A DNA stretch of 16,957 nucleotides from Methanosarcinales archaeon (GTDB lineage: Archaea; Halobacteriota; Syntropharchaeia; Alkanophagales; Methanospirareceae), in the NCBI GenBank assembly GCA_025464645.1, contig JAODGF010000055.1, positions 1-16,957 on the forward strand, given 5' to 3'. Below the pieces are notes generated by a model. It had not been told where the DNA came from and did not search any database. It saw only the letters and a list, made by a program, of their open reading frames with translations. Shown here one piece after another: positions 7,026-13,882 of the stretch (positions are counted from its first letter, which is position 1; each line of letters begins with the position of its first letter). The position numbers and the translations under genes were made by a program.

Positions 7026-8231
7026 TCACCCCGCATTGATTTTGACATAATCATAAGAGAGGTCGCACCCCCACGCTGTCGCTTCTCTCTCTCCCATCCC
7101 CATGTCTGCATCAATAAATATCTCTTTACCCTTCATTATGTCTCTTGCTGCTCCTGACAGATCCACAAATTCACCCTTCCTCGCTACCAAAACCGCCCTC
7201 TGCCCCTCGCTTTTTATGCTTATAGATATGCTATCCGGATCCACATCTCCAATGGCGGAGCTTCCGATAGTAGCTATTATACGACCACATGTAAGGTCAA
7301 TGCGTTCACCAAAAATGGCACTCTTCACTAACGGACTCCTCACTATTGCCTTTGCTATTTCTCTCGCATCCCCAACAGATGCTGCTCCTTTTACCCTTAC
7401 CTCGATAAACTTCGTTGCCCCCTCTCCATCCCTCGCGATTAACTTTGCAAGCTCCGTGCATACAAAATTTAAACCGTCCCTAAAATCCCCTTCGCTTATT
7501 TCCCCTCCACCGCCCGTGGACACGAGCAATACCATGTCGTTCGTGCTCATATCCCCGTCCACAACAATCATATTAAAAGAATTGTCAACTGCATCCTTGA
7601 AACATCTTTTCAGCGCTTCTGCATCCAAAGAAACATCCGTATAAATAAAAGAGAGCATTGTAGCGTTCGACAAACCTAAGTGAGGGAATATCATCCCGGA
7701 GCCTTTTGCTATTCCCCCTATTATCACTCGTTCTTCATCGCCAGCACCAATACTTATTGCCCGTTCCTTATGGAATGTGTCGGTGGTCATTATAGCCTTC
7801 GCCGCGGTCATGCTACCCTCTTCATCAGCAGTTAACCTCTTCGCCACTTCACCGAGCTGCTTTTCTATTAGTCCCATGTCCAACTGTTTCCCGATGGGAC
7901 CGGTAGATGCAACGGCTACCTCTTCTTTATCAACGCCTAACGAAGAAGACGCGAGCTCAGCCATTTTTTCTGCGTTTCGCATTCCTCTCTCGCCGGTAAA
8001 GCTGTTTGCACAACCGCTGTTGGCAATTATTGCACTTATCCTTCCTTCCCGCGCTTCGAGCTGCCTCATTGTAAATCTCACTGGTGCAGCCTTTATTTTA
8101 TTTGAAGTAAACATGCCAATGGCTTTTCCTTTTCCTTCTATCAATGCCAACCCATTCTTTCCCTCTTTTATCCCGTATGCCCTCACTCCTTTTACAGCGC
8201 AAAGCCCACCTTCTACTCTTTCCAACTCCAT
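7026..8231 (-). CDS. argJ: Ornithine acetyltransferase / glutamate N-acetyltransferase
   Basis: ArgJ moves the acetyl group from N-acetylornithine to glutamate, releasing ornithine and closing the cyclic acetyl pathway; some members also use acetyl-CoA to make N-acetylglutamate. It is made as a precursor that cuts itself before a Thr. Here the site is NATML, giving A190|T191, an alpha chain of 190 and a beta chain of 211 residues. Other signatures are ANSGCANSFTG (70-80), STGPIGKQL (109-117), MTTDT (148-152), KGSGMI (176-181) and the C-terminal WGCDLSYDYVKINAG. Between KGSGMI and ATML there is IFPHLGLSN-type sequence, about four residues longer than the common KGSGMIxPNMATML form. The 401 residues are normal overall. 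Whether it is mono- or bifunctional cannot be decided from the sequence. ArgF, a later pathway step, is in this window but not in the same operon. Confidence 0.95.
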   Translation of the reverse strand: MELERVEGGLCAVKGVRAYGIKEGKNGLALIEGKGKAIGMFTSNKIKAAPVRFTMRQLEAREGRISAIIANSGCANSFTGERGMRNAEKMAELASSSLGVDKEEVAVASTGPIGKQLDMGLIEKQLGEVAKRLTADEEGSMTAAKAIMTTDTFHKERAISIGAGDEERVIIGGIAKGSGMIFPHLGLSNATMLSFIYTDVSLDAEALKRCFKDAVDNSFNMIVVDGDMSTNDMVLLVSTGGGGEISEGDFRDGLNFVCTELAKLIARDGEGATKFIEVRVKGAASVGDAREIAKAIVRSPLVKSAIFGERIDLTCGRIIATIGSSAIGDVDPDSISISIKSEGQRAVLVARKGEFVDLSGAARDIMKGKEIFIDADMGMGEREATAWGCDLSYDYVKINAG

Positions 8232-8279
8232 TTTTCCTGTTTTAATTCCAATTGTAACGTAAGTAAGTAAATGAAAAGG

Positions 8280-8285
8280 TTTAAA
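8280..8285. promoter_or_regulatory. Shared symmetric TATA box for argJ and tRNA-Val
   Basis: The palindromic TTTAAA is centred 28 bases before the first tRNA base (8311) on the plus strand. On the minus strand it is about 51 bases from the argJ ATG at 8231, predicting a leader of about 25 bases that ends in a weak AGGA near the start codon. Both spacings suit archaeal promoters, so one box may serve both directions. Confidence 0.5.
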
Positions 8286-8310
8286 TCACCCAATGATATA
8301 ATAAGATAAA

Positions 8311-8384
8311 GGGCTCGTGGTCTAGTTGGTTATGACACCGCCTTCACGAGGCGGAGGTCATGCGTTCGAATCGCATCGAGCCCA
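8311..8384 (+). tRNA. tRNA-Val, anticodon CAC
   Basis: A complete 74-base cloverleaf. The acceptor stem GGGCTCG (8311-8317) pairs with CGAGCCC (8377-8383), with discriminator A8384. The anticodon stem CCGCC/GGCGG (8338-8342/8350-8354) encloses the loop TTCACGA, so the anticodon is CAC (8345-8347), reading GTG valine codons. The T arm is ATGCG-TTCGAAT-CGCAT (8360-8376), and the D arm holds three pairs (G10-C25, T11-A24, C12-G23). There is no intron, and the 3-prime CCA is not encoded. A TATA box lies 28 bases upstream, and a T-rich stretch (TTGTTTTTC) follows, suitable for termination. Confidence 0.97.
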
Positions 8385-8434
8385 TTGTTTTTCACATTAA
8401 TCGCTTTTCGCCATCTTTCAGGGGGGATATCACC

Positions 8435-9472
8435 CTAAGCAAAAAACTCAAACATTTCTGCTCTCGCTTGCTCTATTTCTTTCAATCTGCGCACTTGTTT
8501 GAGCTCAATACTTAGCTCGGAAGTAACAGGCTCAAGTAATTTGAACAGTTCCTCTTTCTTCACCAATATTTTAGCCGGTATGACTCCGGTATTCTCAATG
8601 GAATTCAAGAATTCACCCAGGAATTCTGCCCGGTATTCAGGTTTCGAGGGTTTTATCAATGAAAAATGAGGAATGAAACCAGAACGATGGTCTGCCCATA
8701 AAAATACATAGGGGTAATAAGGTCTTCCCTTCCCTTCTCTCACACCAGAGATGAAATAGAAGAAGTCAATCTCCCAAGCTCTTTGTTGCCGCCTCGCTGT
8801 TTCCTTGATCCCTTCCAAACGACTTTCATCCACGGGCTCTGCTATAATTTCCTCCTCCTCTTCTATGGGTGGCGATGGTTTCAGCCACTCATCCCTCCAC
8901 CTCCATTCATCCCTCTCTTTTTCCGCCACACGGACAAAGAAATAATCCCAATCTGGTGGGACGAGCATATCCGGGTTCTCTTTAAATCGCAACGCGACTT
9001 CTACCGCTTGTTGCAAGATAAGAGTCAAAAATCTCGCCTCTTCGCCTGTCAGATACCATGGTTGGTACCCGGGCAGGAAACTTCTAAACAACGGCCATTC
9101 ATTTCGCCCTCGAAACTTCAGTCCCAGCTTTTTTATCACTTCCAAATCCGGCTTCTGCAACCTGGCTCTATCTTCAAACGATGCCATTAAACATTTTTGC
9201 AACATCAGTTTTTCAATATCACTACCAGGAATTTCACCCGATTGCAGTTTTAAATACCCTTTTAACCCTTCTGTTCCTAAATAAGCAGCCAAACCAAAGT
9301 ATTCGCCCAATCTCCCCATTACGCAACAGTAGCCAATCTCACCATTCGCCGGATTTTTTACGCCAAATACATCCGAATCTAACATCCAATTCCAGCACCG
9401 GATTTTCTTGAATTCCTCTGCGGCCCCATATAAATCCTTCCATTCTTGAAGAGATGGCGATGATTTGCTCAT
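8435..9472 (-). CDS. Uncharacterised two-domain protein, DUF7309/DUF6930-like
   Basis: This 345-residue soluble protein has no signal peptide or membrane segment. Residues about 10-150 resemble an uncharacterised domain found in bacterial hypotheticals (which I recall as DUF7309): EWKDLYGAAEEFKKI, CWNWMLDSDVFGV, GEIGYCCVMGRLGEYFGLA and YLGTEGL. After an acidic linker (about 203-216), residues about 227-335 (WEIDFFYFIS, PYVFLWADHRSGFI, AEFLGEFLNSIENTGVIPAKI) look like its usual partner, recalled as DUF6930. These names are from memory and not confirmed by a search. No catalytic motif is evident. It lies between tRNA-Val and dnaG and is divergent from dnaG, so no operon partner hints at a role. 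Families of this kind are mostly bacterial, which raises the possibility of transfer. Confidence 0.75.
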   Translation of the reverse strand: MSKSSPSLQEWKDLYGAAEEFKKIRCWNWMLDSDVFGVKNPANGEIGYCCVMGRLGEYFGLAAYLGTEGLKGYLKLQSGEIPGSDIEKLMLQKCLMASFEDRARLQKPDLEVIKKLGLKFRGRNEWPLFRSFLPGYQPWYLTGEEARFLTLILQQAVEVALRFKENPDMLVPPDWDYFFVRVAEKERDEWRWRDEWLKPSPPIEEEEEIIAEPVDESRLEGIKETARRQQRAWEIDFFYFISGVREGKGRPYYPYVFLWADHRSGFIPHFSLIKPSKPEYRAEFLGEFLNSIENTGVIPAKILVKKEELFKLLEPVTSELSIELKQVRRLKEIEQARAEMFEFFA

Positions 9473-9546
9473 TTTAACAACGCCCTATTTCTACTTTTCG
9501 GTTTGAAATGTTACTATACATCAACCTTTATCTTTTTATCATTTAC

Positions 9547-9560
9547 TATAATATATATAC
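9547..9560 (+). promoter_or_regulatory. TATA box upstream of dnaG
   Basis: TATAATATATATAC is a strong TATA-like element in the 195-base region between the divergent gene (start 9472) and dnaG. It predicts transcription starting near 9580 and a leader of about 85-90 bases, longer than at other genes here. Being nearly symmetric, it might also serve the minus-strand gene, though T-rich sequence at 9530-9540 is an alternative for that. Confidence 0.5.
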
Positions 9561-9652
9561 CAACTGATAGGAACCAATTTATGTTGCCGAGATAAAGATA
9601 GGTATGGTATGAGGTGATGGTGAAGTTAAAAGACAAGGGCGATGAAGCCTTT

Positions 9653-9660
9653 GAGGAGGG
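9653..9660 (+). promoter_or_regulatory. Shine-Dalgarno site that sets the dnaG start
   Basis: GAGGAGGG lies seven bases before the ATG at 9668. It is the best ribosome-binding sequence in the window and favours that ATG over the in-frame GTG at 9614 and ATG at 9617. Confidence 0.7.
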
Positions 9661-9667
9661 TAATAAA

Positions 9668-10870
9668 ATGCATGATATAGATACAACGAAATATGTGATT
9701 CATGCTAACATCACAGCTGAAGGTTTTGTTGAAAAATCCGATGTGGTGGGTGCGATATTTGGTCAAACAGAAGGTTTGTTGGGCGAAGAGTTGGACCTGA
9801 GGGACTTGCAGAAGAGCAGTCGGATAGGCAGAATAGAAGTGAATATAGAGTCGAAGAGCGGGAAATCAAGTGGAGAAATACTCATTCCTTCGGGCTTAGA
9901 TAAGGTAGAAACCGCAATACTGGCTGCTTCTTTAGAGACCATAGATAGAGTGGGTCCGTGTATTGCGCACGTAGAGGTTACGAAGGTAGAGGATATAAGG
10001 GCGACGAAGAGAAGGCGGATAACAGAGCGAGCGAAACAGCTAATGCACGAAGCGATCGAGAAGGGCATAGATAGTGAGATGATGGTGGACGAAGTGAAGC
10101 AGGCGGTGAGGATGGCAGAGATAAGTAGTTATAAGGGCTTACCTGCGGGACCCAACATAGAAAGCTCGGATGCAATATTGATCGTAGAGGGGAGAGCAGA
10201 CGTGTTAAATCTGCTTAAATATGGGATAAAAAATACAATAGCCGTAGAAGGGACAAATATATCTCCTGCAATAACCAAGCTGAGCAAGAGAAAGACCGTT
10301 ACAGCTTTCTTCGATGGTGATAGAGGTGGCGAGCTCATATTAAAGGAGCTTTTGCAAGTCGCTGACGTTGATTACATCGCGATATCGCCAGAAGGAAGAA
10401 GTGTGGAGGATATGACATACAAGGAGATATCAAAAGCGTTGCATAATAAAATGCCCGTAGAGCAGCAGGAATACATCAAGCTGAAAAAAGAGCAAGAGCA
10501 AGGACAAGAGCAGCAGCCCAGAGTAATACAAAGAAGGGGTACCAGGGGAAAGGAAGAGGAAGTGGGAGTGGAAAGGGAAAAAGGTCTAAATCCCTTTGAG
10601 ACGCACTTGCAAGAACTCAAGGGCACCTTTAAGGCACGGCTGTTAGACAAGGAAAGGAATATAGTAAAAGAGACCACAGTAAGAGAACTGGCGAAAGAAT
10701 TGAAAGAAACGACGGAGCCTGCGAATAGCGTGGTATTTGATGGCGTGGTAACACAGCGAATAGTGGACCTCGCGAAAGAGAAGGATTTGGATTACGTAGT
10801 GGGGATAAAAATGGGAGACGTAGTTAAAATGCCTACATCCCTAAAGGTACTAACCGCGGACTCCGCTTAA
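9668..10870 (+). CDS. dnaG: Archaeal DnaG (Toprim primase-like, exosome-associated)
   Basis: Archaeal DnaG has a Toprim primase core; in several archaea it is a stable subunit of the RNA exosome, tethering Csl4 and helping poly(A) binding, and some members show primer synthesis. I start it at ATG 9668 (MHDIDTTKYVIHANITAEG), the normal family N-terminus with a strong Shine-Dalgarno, giving 400 residues; the frame is open back to GTG 9614. Conserved blocks are DVVGAIFGQTEGLLGEELDL and AASLETIDRVGPC. The Toprim domain (about 165-250) has its catalytic Glu174 in VEGRADV and the Asp pair in FFDGDRGG (D216, D218). A Glu/Gln/Lys/Arg-rich low-complexity segment (about 275-315) separates it from the C-terminal domain (about 320-400). 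The bacterial zinc-binding and helicase-binding domains are absent, as expected. It is monocistronic, convergent with the PAC2 gene. Confidence 0.95.
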   Translation: MHDIDTTKYVIHANITAEGFVEKSDVVGAIFGQTEGLLGEELDLRDLQKSSRIGRIEVNIESKSGKSSGEILIPSGLDKVETAILAASLETIDRVGPCIAHVEVTKVEDIRATKRRRITERAKQLMHEAIEKGIDSEMMVDEVKQAVRMAEISSYKGLPAGPNIESSDAILIVEGRADVLNLLKYGIKNTIAVEGTNISPAITKLSKRKTVTAFFDGDRGGELILKELLQVADVDYIAISPEGRSVEDMTYKEISKALHNKMPVEQQEYIKLKKEQEQGQEQQPRVIQRRGTRGKEEEVGVEREKGLNPFETHLQELKGTFKARLLDKERNIVKETTVRELAKELKETTEPANSVVFDGVVTQRIVDLAKEKDLDYVVGIKMGDVVKMPTSLKVLTADSA

Positions 10871-10880
10871 TGGAAAATCT

Positions 10881-10967
10881 CAAATCCCAAATGACAAAAC
10901 AAACTTTTTGTTTTGATTTTTGGGTTTGGATATTTGGATTTGTTTGGTGCTAGGGATTTGATATTTA
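10881..10967. repeat. Imperfect palindrome with AT-rich repeats after dnaG
   Basis: CAAAACAAA (10895-10903) and TTTGTTTTG (10907-10915) form a nine-pair core. The arms continue outward with mismatches, through AAATCCC-type sequence on the left (10881-10894) and TTTTTGGGTTTG on the right (10916-10928), giving a hairpin of about 48 bases. The right flank to about 10965 carries further TTTGGAT/GGATTTG repeats. Lying between convergent dnaG and the PAC2 gene, it could act as a two-way terminator. Its word content (CAAATCCCAAATGAC) resembles AT-rich dispersed intergenic repeats I have seen in environmental genomes. Confidence 0.55.
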
Positions 10968-11726
10968 TTACCTGATATATCCCAATTCTTCTTCCCGGCG
11001 CCTTGGAATCTGTGCTTGCTCCATCTCCTTCAGTCGCTCGACCACCTTTTCCATCTCCTCTGCGCGCTCTTCCAAAGCCTGCATGTCTACTTCGAGATTT
11101 AATACTTGAGACAGGATTTTGAGCACTGCTTGTGCACTCTTTGGGTCCACCAGGTATCCAGAGGTAAGACCCAGTAAACATATTGCAGGGATACCCCTCA
11201 TTTTTCCGAGACCTAATAAAAGCCCTGACGCTCCTACTATGCTCCCTCCCGGCTCTTCCTCGCGGAATTCCACGCCGTATTTCTTCATCTCCTCTACAAG
11301 TTTGGCTTCATTTGCAGCTCCAAGCACCGTTTGCCGCTCTACAAGCTGTCCTATACCATATCCGCCCAGGGTATAGATGCGGGAGACATCATATTGCTGT
11401 GCGAGGTCAAGTAGCTTCTCAGCAATGAGATAATGCCCCTCATTCGTAACGCTCTGCTGGTCACCGCTGACAATCAATAAATCATGCTTCTTTGATTTCC
11501 ATGCATATAGTTCATTTTTACATAAACGAACTGTCCCGTTGCTATTTACCAATACTTGCGGTGGGAAATGCCACGAATATATCTCAACTATCTTTTCGGC
11601 ATCCAGCTCCTGTATCAGATGCTCAGCAACCAATTTCCCTACGTTTCCTACTCCCGGCAGCCCCTCTATCATCACAGGCTTGTTCAATTTCACCTTTTTT
11701 AGCTCATGTACTTCTATTTCTTCCAT
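10968..11726 (-). CDS. PAC2-family proteasome assembly chaperone homologue
   Basis: A 252-residue member of the PAC2 family, whose archaeal members (PbaA/PbaB type) are related to eukaryotic proteasome assembly chaperones. Seen: the N-terminal VMIEGLPGVGNVGKLVAEHL (18-37), DLLIVSGDQQSVT (82-94), a glycine-rich YTLGGYGIGQ (118-127), and GSIVGASGLLLGLG and AICLLGLTSGYLVDPKSA in the C-terminal half, which shape a Rossmann-like core. The last 45 residues are a predicted charged coiled coil ending in GYIR. This is not the Hydrophobic-Tyr-X terminus used by proteasome activators, because the Tyr is third from the end. It is the last gene of the minus-strand operon and starts 23 bases inside nop10, a link seen in many archaea. 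Whether it acts on the proteasome or another client is not shown by the sequence. Confidence 0.88.
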   Translation of the reverse strand: MEEIEVHELKKVKLNKPVMIEGLPGVGNVGKLVAEHLIQELDAEKIVEIYSWHFPPQVLVNSNGTVRLCKNELYAWKSKKHDLLIVSGDQQSVTNEGHYLIAEKLLDLAQQYDVSRIYTLGGYGIGQLVERQTVLGAANEAKLVEEMKKYGVEFREEEPGGSIVGASGLLLGLGKMRGIPAICLLGLTSGYLVDPKSAQAVLKILSQVLNLEVDMQALEERAEEMEKVVERLKEMEQAQIPRRREEELGYIR

Positions 11727-11874
11727 ATTTCATCATCCTTCTGTATTCCCCATAAGGGTCTTTAGGGGAGAATCTTGGAGGCGTTGGATTCCTTGTTGCT
11801 CTCCCACACCTCTCACATACTTCCTTTAATGTGTATTCTCCACATATCTCACATTTCCTTATCTTTGATTTCAT
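11704..11874 (-). CDS. nop10: H/ACA RNP protein Nop10
   Basis: A 56-residue protein, easily missed because of its size. Nop10 is a core subunit of the archaeal H/ACA ribonucleoprotein with Cbf5, Gar1 and L7Ae, which makes pseudouridine in rRNA. It starts MKSKIRKCEICGEYTLKE and carries the zinc ribbon cysteines C8, C11, C20 and C23 (CEIC and CERC). The family core PTPPRFSPKDPYGEYRR (30-46) wraps Cbf5. The gene begins 31 bases after aIF2-alpha and overlaps the start of the PAC2 gene by 23 bases in another frame, so the two are probably translationally coupled. The aIF2-alpha/nop10/PAC2 order is a known archaeal linkage. Identification is firm from the motif and the neighbourhood. Confidence 0.95.
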   Translation of the reverse strand: MKSKIRKCEICGEYTLKEVCERCGRATRNPTPPRFSPKDPYGEYRRMMKYGRNRST

Positions 11875-11905
11875 AAATACTTTTTAAAATTAAAAGGAAG
11901 TTTGC

Positions 11906-12718
11906 CTAAGAAAGATTACGATAGAACTTCCCATATCCTTCGTTTCTTTTTATTACTTCAATGGCAGTGTTTGCCGCCTCGCTTAATATGCTTTCTGCCG
12001 TTTTATAATCAGAAGCAGTGACGCATATCTTATACCTTGGTGCACCTATGTAGAAGCATTCAACCTTAGTGCCACCGTTTTTTATGTCAGAGGTTTTTAT
12101 TCTTAGCTTCTCTTCTGCCGTCTTCAACGCTTCCTTTATTATTTCCACCCCTGCGGGCAAGGGACATGTGAGCTCTACATACCCGGTTATCTGCACAGAA
12201 GGCGGCTTGACATTTGCGACAGCAACTTCCTGTATCGCGTCTGCGTATTCGGGCTTTATCCCCAGGGCAACCAGCGCTTTTTTGCCAACCTTTACAACCT
12301 CCACAAAAGCATCATATAAGCTACCATAAGCATCCGTTAATTTCATCTCGACTTCAGCGAGTTCCTCATTGCTAACCGCGAGTTTAGAAGAAGCAGCAGC
12401 AAGTGCGAGCCACTTTTTGGCTTTCTTTTCCCGCTTCCACTCATTAATCCGCTCTCTTTTCTGTCCATCTTTTACTGCTTTTAATGATAGATCTATATGC
12501 CCTCTCTGTGGGTCCACATGCAACACCTTGCACACGACCTTTTGCCCTTCCCTCACGTAGTCCCTCAGATGTTTTACCCAACCCGGGGCTATTTCGGATA
12601 TATGAATAAGTCCTTCCTTTCCTTTGTATTCTTCAAGCTTAACAAAAGCACCAAAAGTTTTAAGCTCGTCAACCGTACAAACTACTAATTCGTCCTTCTC
12701 TGGCCATTCTTCTCGCAT
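11906..12718 (-). CDS. Translation initiation factor aIF2, alpha subunit
   Basis: The alpha subunit of archaeal initiation factor 2, which with the beta and gamma subunits brings Met-tRNAi to the small ribosomal subunit. Its 270 residues are a typical length. The N-terminal S1/OB domain is visible at about 8-85: ELVVCTVDELKTFGAFVKLE, GLIHISEIAPGWVKHLRDYV and GQKVVCKVLHVDPQRGHIDL. It is followed by a helical middle domain (about 88-175) and the C-terminal alpha/beta domain (about 178-265: VQITGYVELTCPLPAGVEII, CFYIGAPRYKICVTASDYKT), which contacts the gamma subunit and tRNA. It starts 12 bases after rps27e with no clear Shine-Dalgarno, so translation probably relies on coupling to the gene before it. 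The S27e, aIF2-alpha, Nop10 order is standard for archaea. Confidence 0.95.
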   Translation of the reverse strand: MREEWPEKDELVVCTVDELKTFGAFVKLEEYKGKEGLIHISEIAPGWVKHLRDYVREGQKVVCKVLHVDPQRGHIDLSLKAVKDGQKRERINEWKREKKAKKWLALAAASSKLAVSNEELAEVEMKLTDAYGSLYDAFVEVVKVGKKALVALGIKPEYADAIQEVAVANVKPPSVQITGYVELTCPLPAGVEIIKEALKTAEEKLRIKTSDIKNGGTKVECFYIGAPRYKICVTASDYKTAESILSEAANTAIEVIKRNEGYGKFYRNLS

Positions 12719-12730
12719 TTTTGCTGCTAT

Positions 12731-12916
12731 TTATTCAAAGACCTCAACTATCTCACTCTTTATCTCTGCTTTCCCTCCCCTCGGCTCAACTAATGTTCTC
12801 CCGCAGACCGCGCATTTCACACTCGTTGATGCATGGTCAAAAACGATCTGCTCATTTTCACAATCCATGCATTTCACCCTCAAAAATTTGCTCCTCGTCT
12901 TCCTTTCTGTCCTCAT
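12731..12916 (-). CDS. rps27e: 30S ribosomal protein S27e
   Basis: A small-subunit ribosomal protein shared by archaea and eukaryotes. The 61 residues include a zinc ribbon with C16, C19, C35 and C38 (VKCMDC and VKCAVCGRTL), flanked by the family segments RSKFLRVKC and VEPRGGKAEI. The length is normal for archaeal S27e. It lies 23 bases after rpl44e and 12 bases before aIF2-alpha, in the usual archaeal order. Confidence 0.95.
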   Translation of the reverse strand: MRTERKTRSKFLRVKCMDCENEQIVFDHASTSVKCAVCGRTLVEPRGGKAEIKSEIVEVFE

Positions 12917-12939
12917 TGCTACGCAGCCCTCCTCTTATT

Positions 12940-13218
12940 TTATTCCACCAGCTCAAGCTTCGAGACCCTGAAGCCGGCTCTTTGATGCGATTTCTTGCAT
13001 TCCGTACACTTATACCGGAGAAAAACCTTTTTTGTTGGCTTGTCTCCTCCCGGGACCTTCGAAAATTTTCCCGCATTACCTATGCCAGACCTGCGCTTCT
13101 TCTGTCCTACTATCCAGGACAAAGAAGAAGGTCTTCCCTTTTTTACCTTTTCCACTTCGTGTATGGTATGCTTATCGCAAAAAGGGCAATGAATCCTCAC
13201 ACGTTTCGGCATCTTCAT
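12940..13218 (-). CDS. rpl44e: 50S ribosomal protein L44e
   Basis: A large-subunit ribosomal protein of archaea and eukaryotes that sits near the tRNA exit site. The 92 residues carry a zinc-binding pair of CxxC motifs, C11/C14 (HCPFCDKHT) and C71/C74 (YKCTECKKS). The segment GQKKRRSGIGNAGKFSKVPG (39-58) is typical of the family. The ATG at 13218 is taken as start (MKMPKRVRIHCPFC); the Met at residue 3 is an equally reasonable start by comparison with family members. It begins four bases after the GINS stop, suggesting tight co-translation. Confidence 0.95.
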   Translation of the reverse strand: MKMPKRVRIHCPFCDKHTIHEVEKVKKGRPSSLSWIVGQKKRRSGIGNAGKFSKVPGGDKPTKKVFLRYKCTECKKSHQRAGFRVSKLELVE

Positions 13219-13222
13219 TTTT

Positions 13223-13819
13223 CTATCCTACTCCTTTTGCTCCCTCAAACCTCACCGCGACTCTTCTCTTGCACAATATTTCCGCGTTGGTCTTCGGTAA
13301 CATAATAACATCTTCCTTTTTCACTTTATAAATCCTTCCATCAATGCCCATAAAAGTGGGTATATCTTCTAATATCCGAACGATATGCAGCTCCTCACCG
13401 CTGCTGCTTGTTGTTGCTTTTTCAACCTCCTTTTCGCTCTTCTCTTCTCTTTCGCCTTCTTTCTCGCCCAGGAGCAGCGCAAATATTCTTTCCTTGCCCT
13501 CCTCTACATGACTTTTTACACCGGTAAATATCTTCTCTTCTTCCTCTAACATCCCTTTAGGTGCTGTTTTCATGCCCGAACTGGCGAGTTTTACTATCTT
13601 TCCTATACGTCTTTTGATTATATCCTCTACTTTCATCCGCACATTCCTTATCTCGTCTTCCACAAGCTCTCTTCTCCTTTCATCAACTACTTCTCTTTTC
13701 TCATCCTCTAACTTCTTTATGTATTCCCTAACTTCATCGCAGAAAGTCTCAGGTAACTCTTGCAGCGACGCGGTATTTCTCTCTTTATACAGGATTTCCC
13801 AGAGCTTCTCTATGTCCAT
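13223..13819 (-). CDS. GINS complex subunit, Gins51 (Sld5/Psf1-like)
   Basis: GINS joins MCM and Cdc45/RecJ-type proteins in the archaeal replicative helicase and also contacts primase. The 198 residues divide into an N-terminal helical A domain (about 1-120: EVREYIKKLEDEKREVV, KVEDIIKRRIGKIVKLA), an acidic Glu/Lys/Ser linker (about 118-142) and a small C-terminal B domain (about 145-192), recognisable by VRILEDIPTFMGIDGRIYKV and EDVIMLPKTNAEILCKR. A C-terminal B domain indicates the Gins51 (Gins15) type rather than Gins23. The gene follows priS by 63 bases; the Gins51-priS pair is a common archaeal arrangement. A GCGAAGC-capped hairpin lies just before the start codon. Whether this species makes a Gins51 homotetramer or has a separate Gins23 cannot be told here. 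Confidence 0.9.
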   Translation of the reverse strand: MDIEKLWEILYKERNTASLQELPETFCDEVREYIKKLEDEKREVVDERRRELVEDEIRNVRMKVEDIIKRRIGKIVKLASSGMKTAPKGMLEEEEKIFTGVKSHVEEGKERIFALLLGEKEGEREEKSEKEVEKATTSSSGEELHIVRILEDIPTFMGIDGRIYKVKKEDVIMLPKTNAEILCKRRVAVRFEGAKGVG

Positions 13820-13824
13820 AAACT

Positions 13825-13841
13825 TTTTTGCTTCGCAAAAA
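13825..13841 (-). promoter_or_regulatory. Triloop hairpin just before the GINS start codon
   Basis: In the message sense the element reads TTTTTGC-GAA-GCAAAAA, seven pairs closed by the GCGAAGC mini-hairpin, which is known to be unusually stable in DNA. It ends five bases before the GINS ATG at 13819, where a Shine-Dalgarno would be expected but is not seen. It might hinder or position ribosomes, or be chance in an AT-rich spacer. Confidence 0.4.
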
Positions 13842-13882
13842 CCTTTACTAAAAACACTTATTTTCTATTAAGATATTTTCAC

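Noticed and set aside
8311..8384. Intron or integrated element in the tRNA-Val gene
   Set aside because: The cloverleaf is continuous with a seven-base anticodon loop, and no partial 3-prime tRNA copy was noticed nearby to suggest an attachment site.
11723..11726. C-terminal proteasome-docking HbYX motif on the PAC2 protein (gene at 10968-11726)
   Set aside because: The protein ends in GYIR; the Tyr is third from the end rather than second, so the motif is not met.
12721..13305. 194-codon plus-strand open frame opposite rps27e, rpl44e and GINS
   Set aside because: It spans three firmly identified opposite-strand genes and their spacers; the product is Ser/Leu/Pro/Phe-rich without motifs.
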